A stretch of DNA of 64,000 nucleotides from Erinaceus europaeus (GCF_950295315.1 NC_080164.1:114276890-114340889), one strand, 5' to 3'. Counted from the first letter of the stretch, positions 10,231-21,640 are shown. The notes: generated by a model not told the origin, from the sequence alone. A program made the numbers and translations.

Positions 10231-10911
10231 AGCCATCTGAGCCACATCAAGATGGTGGCTACTACAAGTCAAATGGAAAGCCTTCAGGATGAAGCCTACC
10301 TACCTTTTTGACACCGTGGTTCCATATTCAGTTTCCAAAACGGAAGAATACATTGAGGAAGAGTAAACCATGTGAGCATAGCAGGATGCTGTCAAAAATG
10401 GTGTGTCCCTTCCAGACTGCCCAAGGGCAGGATTGTGTGAGCCTGGGACTTCTCTGTACCACACTTGCCCTCCATTCCCATTAACCTTGAACCTGACCAT
10501 CTTCAAGATTTCTACTCTTGTAATGCAATTCCACCAGGGTTTTCTGAGAAAGAAGGTAAGTCACTGCTAAAGAGCAATGCCCACAGAAGTTGAAGAAAAT
10601 CCCTACCCAAGGAAACTACAGTAATCTGCACATTTGGTCACCTACCCTGATAAGGTCTGCCTTCACCTCTATTGACTTTATATCCACTCAGCATGAGTAG
10701 AACATCTACAGACTCCATGTCTCATACAAAGGGAGTAAAGTCACAGCTCCTATGCTTAAAACACTTTGAATCTGGGCAGAGAGATGGCTCCTTCTAGCAA
10801 ATAGTGCTCTTCAGACAGTGAGTAACTTTCCAGGGAAAGTGTTCTCCTTCTATAAAAGGATAGTCCTTTTTGCCAAAGCCAAAAGTGTGAAAGGACTAGG
10901 TCTAGTGAACT

Positions 10912-10912
<1 letters not shown>
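10231..10912. other. Unannotated unique DNA
   Basis: No gene or recognised repeat. A GGGCAGAGAGATGGCTCC at about 10776 may be a decayed SINE head. Confidence 0.45.
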
Positions 10913-10970
<58 letters not shown>

Positions 10971-11000
10971 TGTGTGTGTATGTGTGTGTGTGTATGTGTA
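10913..11000. repeat. (TG)n microsatellite
   Basis: About 30 uninterrupted TG units, then an interrupted part with CTG and TATG units. Confidence 0.95.
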
Positions 11001-11305
11001 TCAGAGCCAAAGCACAAGGTATCATGATTGAAAGGATGGGAGAGTGAAGAGAGAGGATGTCCAGGCAGACAACAGATGAAGGACTGGACTAAGTCTGCTT
11101 CAAGGCACACGGCACTGAGGTGAAAAAATGCAGTAAGCACTCTGTGATATCAGCTTTGTAAAGAAAAGATGACCTCAGGGACCCTGTTTCTTAACCTAAC
11201 CCCTAAGCACTCCTATTTTTTTCTTTTCTCATGACTTCATTATTTCTAACTTTTCCAGAGAGCTTTTGAAATTCTAAGCACATTTCAAGTAACCAGAGTC
11301 CAAAA
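11001..11305. other. Unannotated unique DNA
   Basis: Nothing recognised. Confidence 0.5.
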
Positions 11306-11335
11306 TGTTCTCTCTCTCTCTCTCTCTCTCTCTTT
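11306..11335. repeat. (CT)n microsatellite
   Basis: Pure CT run. Confidence 0.9.
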
Positions 11336-11379
11336 CTCCTGTCCCACAAATTTCTTTCTTTCCTAGTTGTGTGCTTTGC

Positions 11380-11830
11380 ATTTCTGTTTAAGAAGGCCAT
11401 GGAGCCCGCACGCCTCGTCAGAGGGCTGGGACAGCTTTGTGCTCTGTGAGAGTGTGTATGTGTGTGTTAAACAATCTCATGGACATCTGTCATGCACAGT
11501 TAACTTTGCATTGCTGCATTTTAAGTGGTGGGCCTGGGTTTGGCCGGCAGTGATAAAGTAGCTGGCAGTTTTCAAAAAGCCACAGGATAACAGAGCATGA
11601 ATCATAAAACACACTACTGTGTAGCAATACCCAAGTTCATTCAACGCAATGAAACCATGCAGAGGTCCTTTATCCCCGGCTAATTATGTGGAAACCTCTA
11701 AGACAATAAAGCATCTGGTGGTCTTTCTTCCCCATTTCAATTTTTCTCAATATTGTGACAGGGCAAAGTATTGTGCCTTTCCCAGGATAGTTGCAGTGAA
11801 GAGGAGTAAAAGCAAGGGTCAGGGAAGAGC
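11380..11830. other. Repeat-free block, candidate conserved non-coding DNA
   Basis: 450 bp without repeat signatures, including TTTGCATTGCTGCATTTTAAG and GGCTAATTATGTGG. Conservation is inferred from composition only. Confidence 0.3.
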
Positions 11831-11994
11831 AAATAGATGAATTTATAACTTTCTTTTTATTTATTCCTCCCCCATTGTGCCTCTGGAAGTCTTCCTCCAG
11901 GGCTGTATTTTGGGATCACTATTCTCATTAGACACAGTTTGAATCCCCTTTTCTGCCTCTTTACAAAAATACCACCCAAACTGCTGGACCTTCT

Positions 11995-12150
11995 ATGACT
12001 CTCTCTCCCCACTCCTCTCTCTCTCTCTCTCCTCCCTCCTCTTTCTCTCTCTCCCTTCCTCTTTCTCTCCCTCTCCCCTCCCCTCCTTTCCTCTTTTCTC
12101 TTTTCTTTAATATCTCTCTCTCTCTCTCTCTCTTTCTCTTTCCTTCCCCT
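11995..12150. repeat. CT-rich polypyrimidine tract
   Basis: About 155 bases nearly all C/T on the plus strand. Overlapping Arg/Glu-rich and Ser/Leu-rich frames are artefacts. Confidence 0.9.
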
Positions 12151-12229
12151 CCTACCCCAAGCCTGGGGCACCTAGGAATTTCAGTTTGAAATTGATCATC
12201 TGTCTTGTCTGGCCTCATGTGAACAAAAG

Positions 12230-13100
12230 GGCTCATACTTAGGAAAGAATGAACCCTGATACGTGATTTCCTCTCTAGAAAGAGGTGGAGAACAGGGTCC
12301 TAGTGATTAGGCTTTTCCCAGAGAGGGCTCCCTGTAATTGCCTCACACACAGTTCTTTCTGCCATTCTCTGGAAAACACACAGCAATGCCATGCGCTGCA
12401 CTCCTGGGGGTTTGATGAAAGCCCCTTTATAAGGCAGCACTGTGAGCCTGCCCGCCCGCCTGCCGAGACCCCAGTCAGCCTCTGATGAGGTGACTAATTG
12501 GTACCACTCGCTTAAAAAGCTAATAAGTTAATTAGATTAACTTCATTCGTGTTTGCATAGGGCTTTGAAGGGGGGAGGGGAGCACTGCAGGAGCCCTAAG
12601 CTGCTCACTGATACCCCAGTGCAGTGCAAGGCTCCAGTGGTCCTTGGAGGCACCAGAGTCTATTTTACCTCCTGGTTCTCTTCTATTATTTAATTCCTCA
12701 GTCACCTCTCAATCTTTTTGTTTTTTTCAAGAGGCAAATTAAAGTGACATCATCTGCCTTGAGGATCTTCTAGTGATATTATTTTTAATCACATAAATCT
12801 AAATACAACTCAGAACCATTAAAAATGGGGTCATTTTGCCACTGTCTATGGATAAGTATCCATGATGTAACACCGCAGCCATTTTAATTTCATCTGAAGA
12901 GTCAAATCTTATTATTATTTTATCTAATTCAAAGATAGAAATAATTGCAAGAAAGTTTAACTGAGTGGTATTAGCGGTCTCTCTAGATTGCTGAATTATC
13001 CCCAGGGACTGGAAAATGAAGTAAGTTTTAGAGTTATGGTATCACAGTTTGTCTTGGGTGGTTACATAAATTTTGTAGGCATCATCGATGTCCACCTTAC
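12230..13100. promoter_or_regulatory. Repeat-free block with homeodomain-type motifs, candidate enhancer
   Basis: GACTAATTGG, GTTAATTAGATTAAC and near-octamer GTTTGCATAG lie within about 70 bases (12490-12560), beside a GC-rich CCCGCCCGCC segment. No coding signal. Enhancer identity is inference. Confidence 0.4.
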
Positions 13101-13205
13101 CTAGCTCATTCATTCAGCAAACACTGAGCTGACCCTAAAGTAATACACAGGAACTACACAGATGGACAGATGGGAAAGGCAGATCACAGTCCTCAAATAG
13201 CTGGG

Positions 13206-13480
13206 AATTTTTTGGTTTTGTTCGGTTTGTTTGTTTGTTTGTTTTTGGCCTCCAGTTGTTGGGGCTCGGTACAGGCACTATGAATCCACCGCTTCTGGTG
13301 GCCTTTCTCTCTCTCTCTCCCTCTCTCTCTCTCTCTTTCTCTCTCTCTCTAAGACAGGGAGAAATTGAGAAGGAAAAGCAGTTAGAAAGAGGGAGAGAAA
13401 AATAGATACCTACAGACCTGCTTCACCACTTGTGAATCAACCCCCATACAGGTGGGGAGACAGGGAATCAAACCAGGTCC
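13206..13480 (-). mobile_element. SINE-A long-form copy, antisense
   Basis: Starts with a complemented tail grown into (GTTT)n, then GGGCTCGGTACAGGCAC, GAATCCACCGCTTCTGG, a CT tract, CAGACCTGCTTCACCACTTG and CCAGGTCCTTG. Head lost. Confidence 0.8.
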
Positions 13481-14067
13481 TTGCCCTCAAAGAACTTTGA
13501 ACCTAGGAGACAGGATTTCTTCTCTGCGTGAGAAACCTCAGGACAGAGCTAAGAGGATATGACAAAGAGAGTTGTCGGGAACAAGATGGCTTTGAGCTGA
13601 AGCGTTCTGGCAAGTAGAGATGCAAGAAAGGATATACTCCATGTGAAATGCACAGTAGAATAACAGGTTCTGACAAGTGAGGGCACATGGCATACCTAAT
13701 AAAAAAAAATAGTCCTATTAGGTGAAGATATACATACAAGAGGATATTAGAAAGGACTGAAAACGCAAATGGGATCAGATTATAAATAGATTTTTCTCAA
13801 GATTTTGTTTTCTGTTGTTTTCGGGGGTTTTTTTGTGGGGGGCTGCTTGTTTTGTTTTGTTTATGTGAACAGGAATATAATATTTTAAAAGTAAGGAAAA
13901 ACAATAGGAAAATAGATGAAAATATTTTGAAATTTTTTTTTTTAGTGTCATAAAGATTCAAACTAAAATGATGGCAAAACATAACAAAAAGAAATGGAAG
14001 AGAAGGATACACCAAAATCCATGAATTTTTTAAGTGAAAAGATCCTTTTTAAAAAAGCAGATTACAG
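13481..14067. other. Unannotated DNA
   Basis: Unique, with T- and G-rich patches near 13800-13860. No gene. Confidence 0.5.
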
Positions 14068-14351
14068 GAGGACAGGCAGTAGCACACCAGCTTAAGTACA
14101 GATAGTACAAAGCATAAGGTCCAGTGTAAGTAAGGTCCAGCAGTGGCGGGGGGTGGGGGGGATGTCACTTTACAAGCAGTGAAGTAGATCTGCAGGTGTC
14201 TATCTTTCTTTCCCCCTCTCTATCTTCCCCTCCTCTCTCAATTTCTCTCTGTCCTATTCAATAACATGGAAAAAAATGGCCTCCAGGAGCAGTGGATTCC
14301 TAGTGCCAGCACCAAGCCCTGTCAATAACCCTGGAGAAAAAAAAAAAAGGA
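14068..14351 (+). mobile_element. SINE-A copy
   Basis: GACAGGCAGTAGCACACCAG head (degenerate box A), AGCAGTGAAGTAGATCTGCAGG, a C/T tract and CAGGAGCAGTGGATTCC, ending CCTGGAG plus an A-run. A GGGGGGTGGGG insertion disrupts box B. Confidence 0.85.
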
Positions 14352-14388
14352 GATGACAAATGAAAATGAAAATACATAGTTTAACACT

Positions 14389-14463
14389 GGGATGTAGTTC
14401 AGTGGTAGAACTCATGCCTATGTGTCCGAGACTCTGGTTTTGTACCAGTGCCAAAAACAAATT
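14389..14463 (+). mobile_element. SINE-H fragment
   Basis: 'GGGATGTAGTTCAGTGGTAG' and CTCTGGTTTTGTACCAG are tRNA-like A- and B-box regions. Too diverged and too short to be a tRNA gene. Confidence 0.55.
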
Positions 14464-14589
14464 ATACATATCATTTGTTACATATAATTTTGTATGTATA
14501 CTTTGTTATATAATGTTACATATATACAGATATAATTCACTATTATAGTTGAATCATAATTGATATTTTGAAGTCTTCTAAAAACATTT

Positions 14590-15245
14590 GATTAGGACTT
14601 TTACAACAGACATATATATTTAACAATGATCTACAACTTTGTAGAATAACAGGGGTACAATTCCATACAGTTTCCACCACCAGAGTTCCATATCCCATCC
14701 CCTCCATTGCAAGCTTCCCTATTCTTTATCCCTCCGGGAGCATGGACCAAAGAACTTTATGGGGTATAGAAGGTGGGAAGTCTGGCTTCTGTAATTGCTT
14801 CTCCACTGGGCATGGGCATTGATAGGTTGATCCATACCCCCAGCCTATTTCTATCTTTCCCTAGTGGAGCAGGACTCTGGGGAGGTGGGGTTCCAGGACT
14901 CACTGGTAAAGTTGTCAGCCCAGGAAAATAAGGTTGGCATCATGGTAGCATCTGCAACTTGGTGGCTGAAAAATATTAAGATATAAAGCAGAACAAATTC
15001 TTTAATAAACAAGAAACTAAAAGTAAGAATATAGCAGATGAAATTTGGGGGTAGAAGAAGTTAGAAATTCTATTGTAGGTGTAATCCATAGAGTCCTGAC
15101 AGCTAACATGCAGGTGGGCAAAAAGTATTGTCTGAGAAGCTGGTGTCAAGGCTTGGGAATAGGACTAGAAAGCTGGATCAGGGCAGAGAGAGTTTCCAAT
15201 ATGGGAAAAGCATATAAAGTAACAGGTATATATTTTCTTAATCAT
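14590..15245 (-). mobile_element. Family T copy, short tail, antisense
   Basis: CCACCACCAGAGTTCCATATCC, 'GGGAGCATGGACCAAAGAAC', CTTTCCCTAGTGGAGCAGG and GGCATCATGGTAGCATCTG in the order of the copies at 20280 and 34517. Confidence 0.8.
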
Positions 15246-15276
15246 ATATATAACATATATAAAATAAAAGATTCTA

Positions 15277-15560
15277 GGGAGTTGGGCAGTAGCGCAGCGG
15301 GTTAAGCACACATGGAGCAATGCGCAAGGACCAGTATAAGGATGCCGGTTCAAGCCCCCGGCTCCCCACCTGTAGGGGAGTCACTTAACAAGCGGTGAAG
15401 CAGGTCTGCAGGTGTCTGTCTTTCTCTCCCCCTCTATCTTCCCCTCCTCTCTTCATTTCTCTCTGTCCTATCCAACAACAATGACATCATTCATAATTAC
15501 AACAATAAAACAACAAGGACAACAAAAGGGAATAAATAATAAATTTTTAAAAATAATAAA
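15277..15560 (+). mobile_element. SINE-A copy, complete, perfect target duplication
   Basis: Flanked by a perfect 16-bp duplication (AAAATAAAAGATTCTA, 15261-15276 and 15561-15576). Box A TAGCGCAGCGGG at 15290-15301, box B GGTTCAAGCCC at 15347-15357, then the standard body and A-rich tail. It is among the best-preserved copies here and could in principle be transcribed by pol III. It has no protein product. Confidence 0.95.
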
Positions 15561-15799
15561 AAAATAAAAGATTCTAAATTTTACCAACTAATGTTAAGCT
15601 AATTGCTTCTTCTCTAAGCTAAAATGTAGAAAGCGATTTACAAAAAATGATTGCCAAGTGAAAACATATACAAAAGTACTGCAGCTCAAGGTGACCTAGT
15701 AGAAAAATATCACAGGTTTTCAAGGTGAGACTACTTGAGCTTTTAGTCTGTTTACTTTTTATTTCACTTTAGCTCACTCTACAATATATCTAAGTATAA

Positions 15800-15925
15800 T
15801 TCTGCTTGAATTCTCTAACCTTCAGTTTTCTCATCTGTAAAATAGGGTAGCAGTCATGCCTGCTTTATGCAATGAGATCACTCATGAGAAATACCTCACA
15901 TGGAAAGCACAATGAATGTCACTCT
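15800..15925 (+). mobile_element. MIR fragment
   Basis: 'CTCATCTGTAAAATAGGG' and the following decayed segment match the MIR core. Ancient and inactive. Confidence 0.7.
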
Positions 15926-16279
15926 CCTCCCTCCCTCCCTTTCTCCCTCACTACCCAGTCATAATCTAGTAATGGGCTATCCATTTATCAGACTACCATG
16001 TCTCAAACTATCAAGCATATCAAAAACATGAAGGACTGAGGAATTGTCACAACCAAAAGGAAGTTAAGAGGCATAATGATGAAATGTAATATGGCATCCT
16101 AGATGGAATCCAGAGACAGAAAAAGGACATTAGATCAAAATTAAAGGCACATTGAAAACTATTAATATTGATTAATACTAAGATAGCAATCTGTGCTCAT
16201 TGATTGTAGCAAAGACATCATATTCTAATTTAAGAAGTTAGTGAAAAGGCTAACTTATTATAGACTATACAGGAACTCA
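15926..16279. other. Unannotated unique DNA
   Basis: Short CCTC-rich patch at 15925-15950, otherwise nothing recognised. Confidence 0.5.
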
Positions 16280-16475
16280 GTTTTATTTTTTATTTTTTTT
16301 AAATATTTTATTTTTATTTAATTTGTTTACTTTGGAGAGGGGGGTTTTGGAGGGAGAGAGAAATAGGACCATTCGTGGAGCTTCTCCCCTGCAGGTGGGA
16401 ACAGTGACCTGAACTAGGGACCTTTGCTCATGGCAACATGTACATTCACCTGGATGCTCCACAGCCAGACCTTTT
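16280..16475 (-). mobile_element. SINE-D-like copy, antisense
   Basis: Complemented A-tail, GGAGAGGGGGGTTTTGG, TTCTCCCCTGCAGGTGGG, GGCAACATGTACATTCACC. Same subtype as 3395-3577. Confidence 0.7.
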
Positions 16476-16550
16476 CTCAATTTTTGCTGTATGACTGGAA
16501 ATGCTTTAAAAAAATAAAGTCTCAGCAGATGTCAACTATAAAAATCATTG

Positions 16551-16662
16551 CAGGGACTGAGGAGACAGCATAGCGGTGAAACAAAAGGCTTTCAATCCTG
16601 AGGCTCCAAGCTCCCAGTTTCAGTTGCTAGCCAGAGCTGAGCAGTGTGCTCTGATTTGAGTT
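16551..16662 (+). mobile_element. SINE-C copy
   Basis: GAGGAGACAGCATAGCGGTG head, CTGAGGCTCCAAG and CCAGAGCTGAGCAGTGTGCTCTG end, as in copies at 17960, 32177 and 60700. Confidence 0.75.
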
Positions 16663-16679
16663 GGGGGGGGGATTATTAT

Positions 16680-16870
16680 AGCCTGTTACCTTGCTGGATT
16701 ACAATTATTTATGTACTGACCTCACTGTACTAGAATATGAGAACCTTGACATTGGTAGTAGGTCCCAATCAGCTTTGTAGCCCCACTCAGTGGAGCACTG
16801 GTCAAATAGAGTACTTAGGTGAGAATGAATGGGAAATGAAATAAAAGCAACATTGATCTGGGCACCTACT
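16680..16870 (+). mobile_element. L2 LINE 3' end remnant
   Basis: CTAGAATATGAGAACCTTG and TTTGTAGCCCCA...GTGGAGCACTGG follow the L2 3' end order. Strongly decayed. Confidence 0.55.
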
Positions 16871-17234
16871 ACAGTTCCTGTGGTCTGACAGAAGTATAAG
16901 GTGTCTATAATAAAGACTGAAAAATAAATAAAAATAGGAATGATAAAGCAATTGTAGGACTTGGGCTAATAGGAGACCACCAGAGTTGAAAGCAGTCCAT
17001 CAGGTGAGTAACCGACCTGAGGAAAACACAGAAGTTAATGAAAGAAACAAGAAGTAAAAATACCATTCAGACCCACAAGAAAGAGCCGCTTAAGAAAATA
17101 TAAAAACAGAGGGAATTTAAGAGAAACTAAACGTCTTAGCCAAAGTGTATTTTGTGGCTATTATAAAGTCCCAAATGCCTTATCTTTTATCTCCTGTTAT
17201 CTCTCATTTTCCATAAGAGTACCCTTTTTTGGGC
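16871..17234. other. Unannotated unique DNA
   Basis: Nothing recognised. Confidence 0.5.
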
Positions 17235-17537
17235 CATTTTATTTTTTGTTTGTTGTTTGTTTTATTTCAGTTTTTGCCACCAGAGTTATCTCTGAGGCTT
17301 GGTGCCAGCACTACAAATCCACTGCTCCTGGCAGCCATTTTTTTTCCTATCTTTCATTTGGCAAAATAGAGAGAAATTAAGAGGGGAGTGGAGACAGGGA
17401 GAAAGACAGACACCTTCAGACCTGCTTCACCACTTGTAAAACATCCCCCCTGCAAGTGTAGAGCAGGTGCTTGAACCCAGGTCCTTCTGCAAGCTGATAT
17501 GTGCACTTAACTGGGTGAGCCATCACCCATCCCCTGC
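17235..17537 (-). mobile_element. SINE-D/A copy, antisense
   Basis: Complemented tail, GAGGCTTGGTGCCAGCAC, AATCCACTGCTCCTGGCAG, CAGACCTGCTTCACCACTTG and GTGAGCCATCACCCATCCCC (complement of the head). Confidence 0.85.
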
Positions 17538-17959
17538 TGGGATGTTATTCTGTAAAGAGAAATACTATGCTTTCCATACATTTGTCTCACAGCACCTAGG
17601 AACAGTTAAAATACGTTGACTGAATGAATGAAATAGGACTGGGGAACAGACATAATTGGAAATGTGTGTCAGGGAGTTTGTGAAACCCAAATGATTTAGT
17701 AACTTTTTACATATTTAGGGCAAGGGAGAAGAAAGAATGACTTGTGGTTTAGAAATTAAAAGAAACTGGTAGTTCTCAGAGGAATCAGATGTGATGTCCA
17801 TCAGCTGATTACACAAGAAGATAGTGACAGTGACATAGTGAATCAGTGAATACTCTTCCTGCTCACTGAGAGGGGAGAGGGGTGGTGGTGGTGGTTATGC
17901 CAAAAGATTCAAACAGGAAATTTCAGGTTATGGATTCCAGTATGATTTCAGCATCTTAA
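17538..17959. other. Unannotated unique DNA, possible L2/MIR trace
   Basis: CAGCACCTAGGAAC...GACTGAATGAATGAA at 17591-17630 resembles an L2/MIR end. A short (GGT)n lies at 17881-17894. Confidence 0.4.
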
Positions 17960-18071
17960 GGGTGGGGAAAATCGCATAATGGCTATGCAAACAGACTCTC
18001 ATGCCTGAAGCTCCCAGGTTTCAGGTTCAACCCCCTACCCCACCATAAGCCAGAGCTGAGCAGTGCTCTGG

Positions 18072-18114
<43 letters not shown>

Positions 18115-18116
18115 AT
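17960..18116 (+). mobile_element. SINE-C copy with (AAAT)n tail
   Basis: CGCATAATGGCTATGCAAAC, CCATAAGCCAGAGCTGAGC, then an AAAT array (18073-18116). Confidence 0.85.
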
Positions 18117-18504
18117 TCCGAGTTCTAGAGAAAGTTCTAAACTAGAAGCAGAGATCTGAGAGTCACTGTGGGAAGCTGGAAACTCGACACTGGAATAGCA
18201 TAGCAGAAACAGAGAGAACAGGAAAAAACCGCAGAGAAAAGTTCCCAGACTAGAGGCACAGAGGCTGGAAGCAATTATCTCAACATTAGTTGGCAAAATT
18301 TAAAATCAAGATCAACCTTGCAATGTCACCAAAAAGAACCTCTGAAGGGTCAAGTAACTGGCTGAAAGTCACCCAACACATAAATGTTCAGATAGAGATT
18401 CCAATGAAAATCTTCAGTGTCCCAGTTTAGCAAGCCCTTGCAATATGAACTATAAGATTGTCAAACAAGAACCAAAAGGAAAATAAAGCAATATATATGT
18501 ATAT
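18117..18504. other. Unannotated unique DNA
   Basis: Nothing recognised; short TATATA patch at 18490-18508. Confidence 0.5.
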
Positions 18505-18720
18505 ATATCCTTTATTGGGGGATTAATGTTTTACAGTTGACAGTAAATATAATAGTTTGTACATGCATAACATTTCTCAGTTTTCCACATAACAGTACAA
18601 CCCCTACTAGGTCCTCTGTCATTCTTTTCCAGGGCTTGTACTCTCCCAGTTCCCCACCCCAGAGTCTTTTCCTTTGGTGCAATACACCAACTCCAGTCCA
18701 GGTTCTGCTTAGTGTAAAAA
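18505..18720 (-). mobile_element. Family F copy, antisense
   Basis: Plus strand starts 'CTTTATTGGGGGATTAATG', so the sense copy ends CCCCCAATAAAG. Continues through TGCATAACATTTC, CCTACTAGGTCCTCTG and TCCAGTCCAGGTTCTGC. Left boundary is clear, right boundary approximate. Confidence 0.7.
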
Positions 18721-19307
18721 GAAAGCATTTTCATGTACTCCGTCCAGTTACTTCTTTGAACCTGGCATCCTTCATGAAGCCATAATGTGCATCCTTTCCT
18801 GGTTGGTCTGTAGAAAGCTCTTGTACACTATAGGAAAGGAAGCAAGTAGATGTTGCCAAGGTTACTACATCAGGTCCTCGTGTTTTATCCTGTGGAAATA
18901 ACATTCAGCTGATCATGAATGTGCCAGGTCCCCAGTGGCCAAATGCACACGTGAAGAAAGAAGCTGGCAGGAGCAGCCATGACTGTGAAACAGCTTAGAT
19001 TCAAATGGGCTGAGTCTACATAGCCAAAGAGGGCTGGAAGGAAGGACTGATGATACTCTGGCAAACTCAGGCCAGACTAATAGCCAGAGCAGCCACTGCA
19101 ATATATGCTGGTCCTGCCAAGCCTGTCCCCATGGATGGAGATGGCCCAGACCTGACAGACTCATAGATTTCAAATGATGGTGCTGCCAAGCTGGCATGGG
19201 ATCATGTGAGATCCCTGTTCAGTCTCTGCACATAGGTCTTTGGCTAGCTCCCCACTCCCTTTTGCTGAGTCTCCCAGTGCAGTAAAAAGGTATCTGGGCA
19301 GAAACAC
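18721..19307. other. Unannotated unique DNA
   Basis: No recognised repeat; may contain the 5' part of the family F copy. Confidence 0.45.
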
Positions 19308-19330
19308 AAAACCACCACCACCACCACCAC
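19308..19330. repeat. (CCA)n, with complementary (GGT)n at 19422-19440
   Basis: Seven CCA units, and about 95 bases on five GGT units; the two could pair intramolecularly. Confidence 0.85.
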
Positions 19331-19469
19331 ATACACACAGCTACCAGGGACCCTTTAATGCTCTGAGTTAGGAATGCAGTGTCTGGGTTGTGATTCAGGC
19401 TAATGGGAAGGACCCAGGTGATCCGGTGGTGGTGGTGGGTGTTTCTGAAAAGCCTGGTCACACAGTGCT

Positions 19470-19549
19470 GTTTCTTTTCTTTTCTTTTCTTTTCTCTTTT
19501 CTTTTCTTCTTTTTTCTTCTTTTCTCTTCTCTTCTCTTCTCTTCTTTTC
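19470..19549. repeat. (TTTTC)n/(TCTTC)n polypyrimidine tract
   Basis: 80 bases almost all T/C, at the complemented tail of the next SINE. Confidence 0.95.
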
Positions 19550-19553
19550 CGTT

Positions 19554-19671
19554 TTTAAATACCAGAGCACTGCTCTACTCTGATCTATAGTGGTGCTAGG
19601 TATTGAACCTGAAACCTTAAAGTCTCGGGCATGAAAGTCTTTTACAAAACCATTATGCTATCTCCCCAGCC
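19554..19671 (-). mobile_element. SINE-C copy, antisense
   Basis: CCAGAGCACTGCTCTACTC, GGTATTGAACCTGAAACC, CATTATGCTATCTCCCCAGCCC: complement of the SINE-C 3'-to-5' order. Confidence 0.85.
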
Positions 19672-19970
19672 CTGCTGTTTCTTACTTGGTGTGCTGGCTC
19701 CTGTTCTGGACTGATCCTAACTGGTTCTGGTCTGATAGAAGATATTTCTCCTCTGTTGGTTACTTTATGCTTTCCTTGGATTGCCTCTTCAAGGGGTATC
19801 TCAGCCTGACTTCTAATTGAAGATGAAAATAATTATTTCTGTATCTTCCCCCACATTTAAAAAAAAGGTATACATTCTCTTATTTTTGTGTGCCAGTCAC
19901 TTGGTAGAGAATTGACAACTACTTCAGACCAGGAGAAAGCTTGGAAATTCAGAAACTAAAAGGGCCAATT
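19672..19970. other. Unannotated unique DNA
   Basis: Nothing recognised. Confidence 0.5.
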
Positions 19971-20145
19971 AGAACTGACAAAATAGCTCACTTGGATAGT
20001 GAGCCTGCTTACCAAGCACACAACCGGGGTTCATGCCTAATCTCCAGATTCTCTGTCTCTCTCTCTCTCTCTCTCTCTCCTCATATCTTTCTCTCTAGTT
20101 GAACAAAGTCAGCCTGGAACACTGAAACTCCAGAAACAATAAAAC
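19971..20145 (+). mobile_element. SINE-G copy with (CT)n
   Basis: AAAATAGCTCACTTGGATAGTG head, GGGGTTCATGCC B-box-like segment, CT run (20057-20079), AATAAAACA tail. Confidence 0.7.
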
Positions 20146-20179
20146 ACAGGCATACAAAAACTTAACTCATTGTTCTTCT

Positions 20180-20279
20180 CAAAAAGAAGCTAAATGAATT
20201 TGCCACCATCAGTCCTCCCTTGCAAGAATTACTGAATAGAGCTCCACAAGAAAGGAAAAATAAAAGGGACTCAAATTCT
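20180..20279 (+). mobile_element. HAL1-like LINE fragment, left part
   Basis: TTGCAAGAATTACTGAATAG parallels the HAL1-like sequence at 37420 (TTACAAGAAATACTGAATGG once its SINE is removed). Continues after 21233. Confidence 0.65.
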
Positions 20280-21233
20280 TTTTTTAATATTATTTATTTA
20301 TTTTTATTTTTTATTAAGAAAGGATTAATGAACAAAACCATAAGGTAGGAGGGGTACAACTCCACACAATTCCCACCACCCAATCCCCATAACCCACCCC
20401 CTCCCATGATAGCTTTCCCATTCTCTAGCCCTCTGGGAGCATGGACCCAGGGTCGTTGAGGGTTGCAGAAGGTAGAAGGTCTGGCTTCTGTAATTGCTTC
20501 CCCGCTGAACATGGGCGTTGACTGGTCGGTTCATACTCCCAGTCTGCCTCTATCTTTCCCTAGTAAGGTGTGCCTCTGGGGAAGCTGAGCTCCAGGACAC
20601 ATTGGTGGGGTCTTCAATCCAGGGAAGCCTGGCCAGCATCCTGGTGGCATCTGGAACCTGGTGATTGAAAAGAGAGTTAACATATGAAGCCAAACAATTT
20701 GTTGAGCAATCATGGACCCAAAGCTTGGAATAGTGGAGAGGAAGTGTTAGGGGGATACTCACTGCAAACTCTAGTGTACTTCTGCTTTCAGGTATATATT
20801 TTGCAGTAGTTTATGGATACGTGTGCACATAAGCTCTCTCTCACAGAAACTGGTGTATATCTAGGTTATGGGAATTGGTTAGAAAGTGAACTACCTGAGA
20901 TGAAATTAGAGTGTACTATAAAAGGAAAGGTCTCACCCGAGTAATGAAGCTGAAGGGTTGTCATTCCACACGTGAAGTCTCTGGACACAGTCTGAGGTGA
21001 AGCATGTTGAGGTGGCAATCGTTGCGTTGGTTAGGTTGTGATCGGCAGATGCAATATTATTTGATATGGATTGGGAGATGCATACGGGAAAGTGGGCCCT
21101 ATCCAAGGGTTCCAGGACTGGGGGAAGTAAGGGCTCTATAGTGGAGATGTGAGGTTCCTGCTGTCTTAGGGTTCCAAAAGACAATCGATAGTTAATGTTA
21201 TCATCACATTATTTGTTAATTGGGTTAACTTTG
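20280..21233 (-). mobile_element. Family T copy with perfect 17-bp target duplication
   Basis: Flanked by AAAGGGACTCAAATTCT at 20263-20279 and 21234-21250. The left end is the complemented A-rich tail, the right end is the 5' truncation point. This copy fixes the family boundary and shows LINE-machinery insertion. Short-tail form, 954 bp. Confidence 0.95.
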
Positions 21234-21250
21234 AAAGGGACTCAAATTCT

Positions 21251-21640
21251 AAGTGAGGTGATCAGTAGTAGAATAGAACCAGAAACACAAACAACAACAA
21301 CAGGGGGAAAGAATGAGATAGGAAAGGGAAAGACAAAGTGACCAGAGCAATATGATCAAATGTTGCTGAATCAAGACCAACTGAAAGAAAAAAAAAGACT
21401 ATTTTAGCTATCATAACTTAGACACAACACCCATGGTAACCACACAACAAACTATAGACCAGAGACCCATAGAAAACATAAGTGCAGTAGATAAGACCAT
21501 TATAGAAAACCATCCACACAAAGTGACAGACTAAACAGGAAAAGAATCCACAAGAAAATAAAACAACCTCAAAATGGAAATAAAAAATTTACCTCTTTGA
21601 GTTTCTTTGGTTAACCCACATCCTACTAAGTCTTCCCAAG
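21251..21640 (+). mobile_element. HAL1-like LINE fragment, right part
   Basis: ATCAAATGTTGCTGAATCAAG and CATGGTAACCACACAACAAAC parallel 37875-37960. Non-coding. Confidence 0.6.

Noticed and set aside
11857..12236. Arg/Glu-rich frames of about 100 codons
   Set aside because: Low-complexity CT/GA tract; no constraint visible.
15277..15360. tRNA gene from the A and B boxes
   Set aside because: It is a SINE-A head with body and tail and a target duplication; no cloverleaf with acceptor stem.
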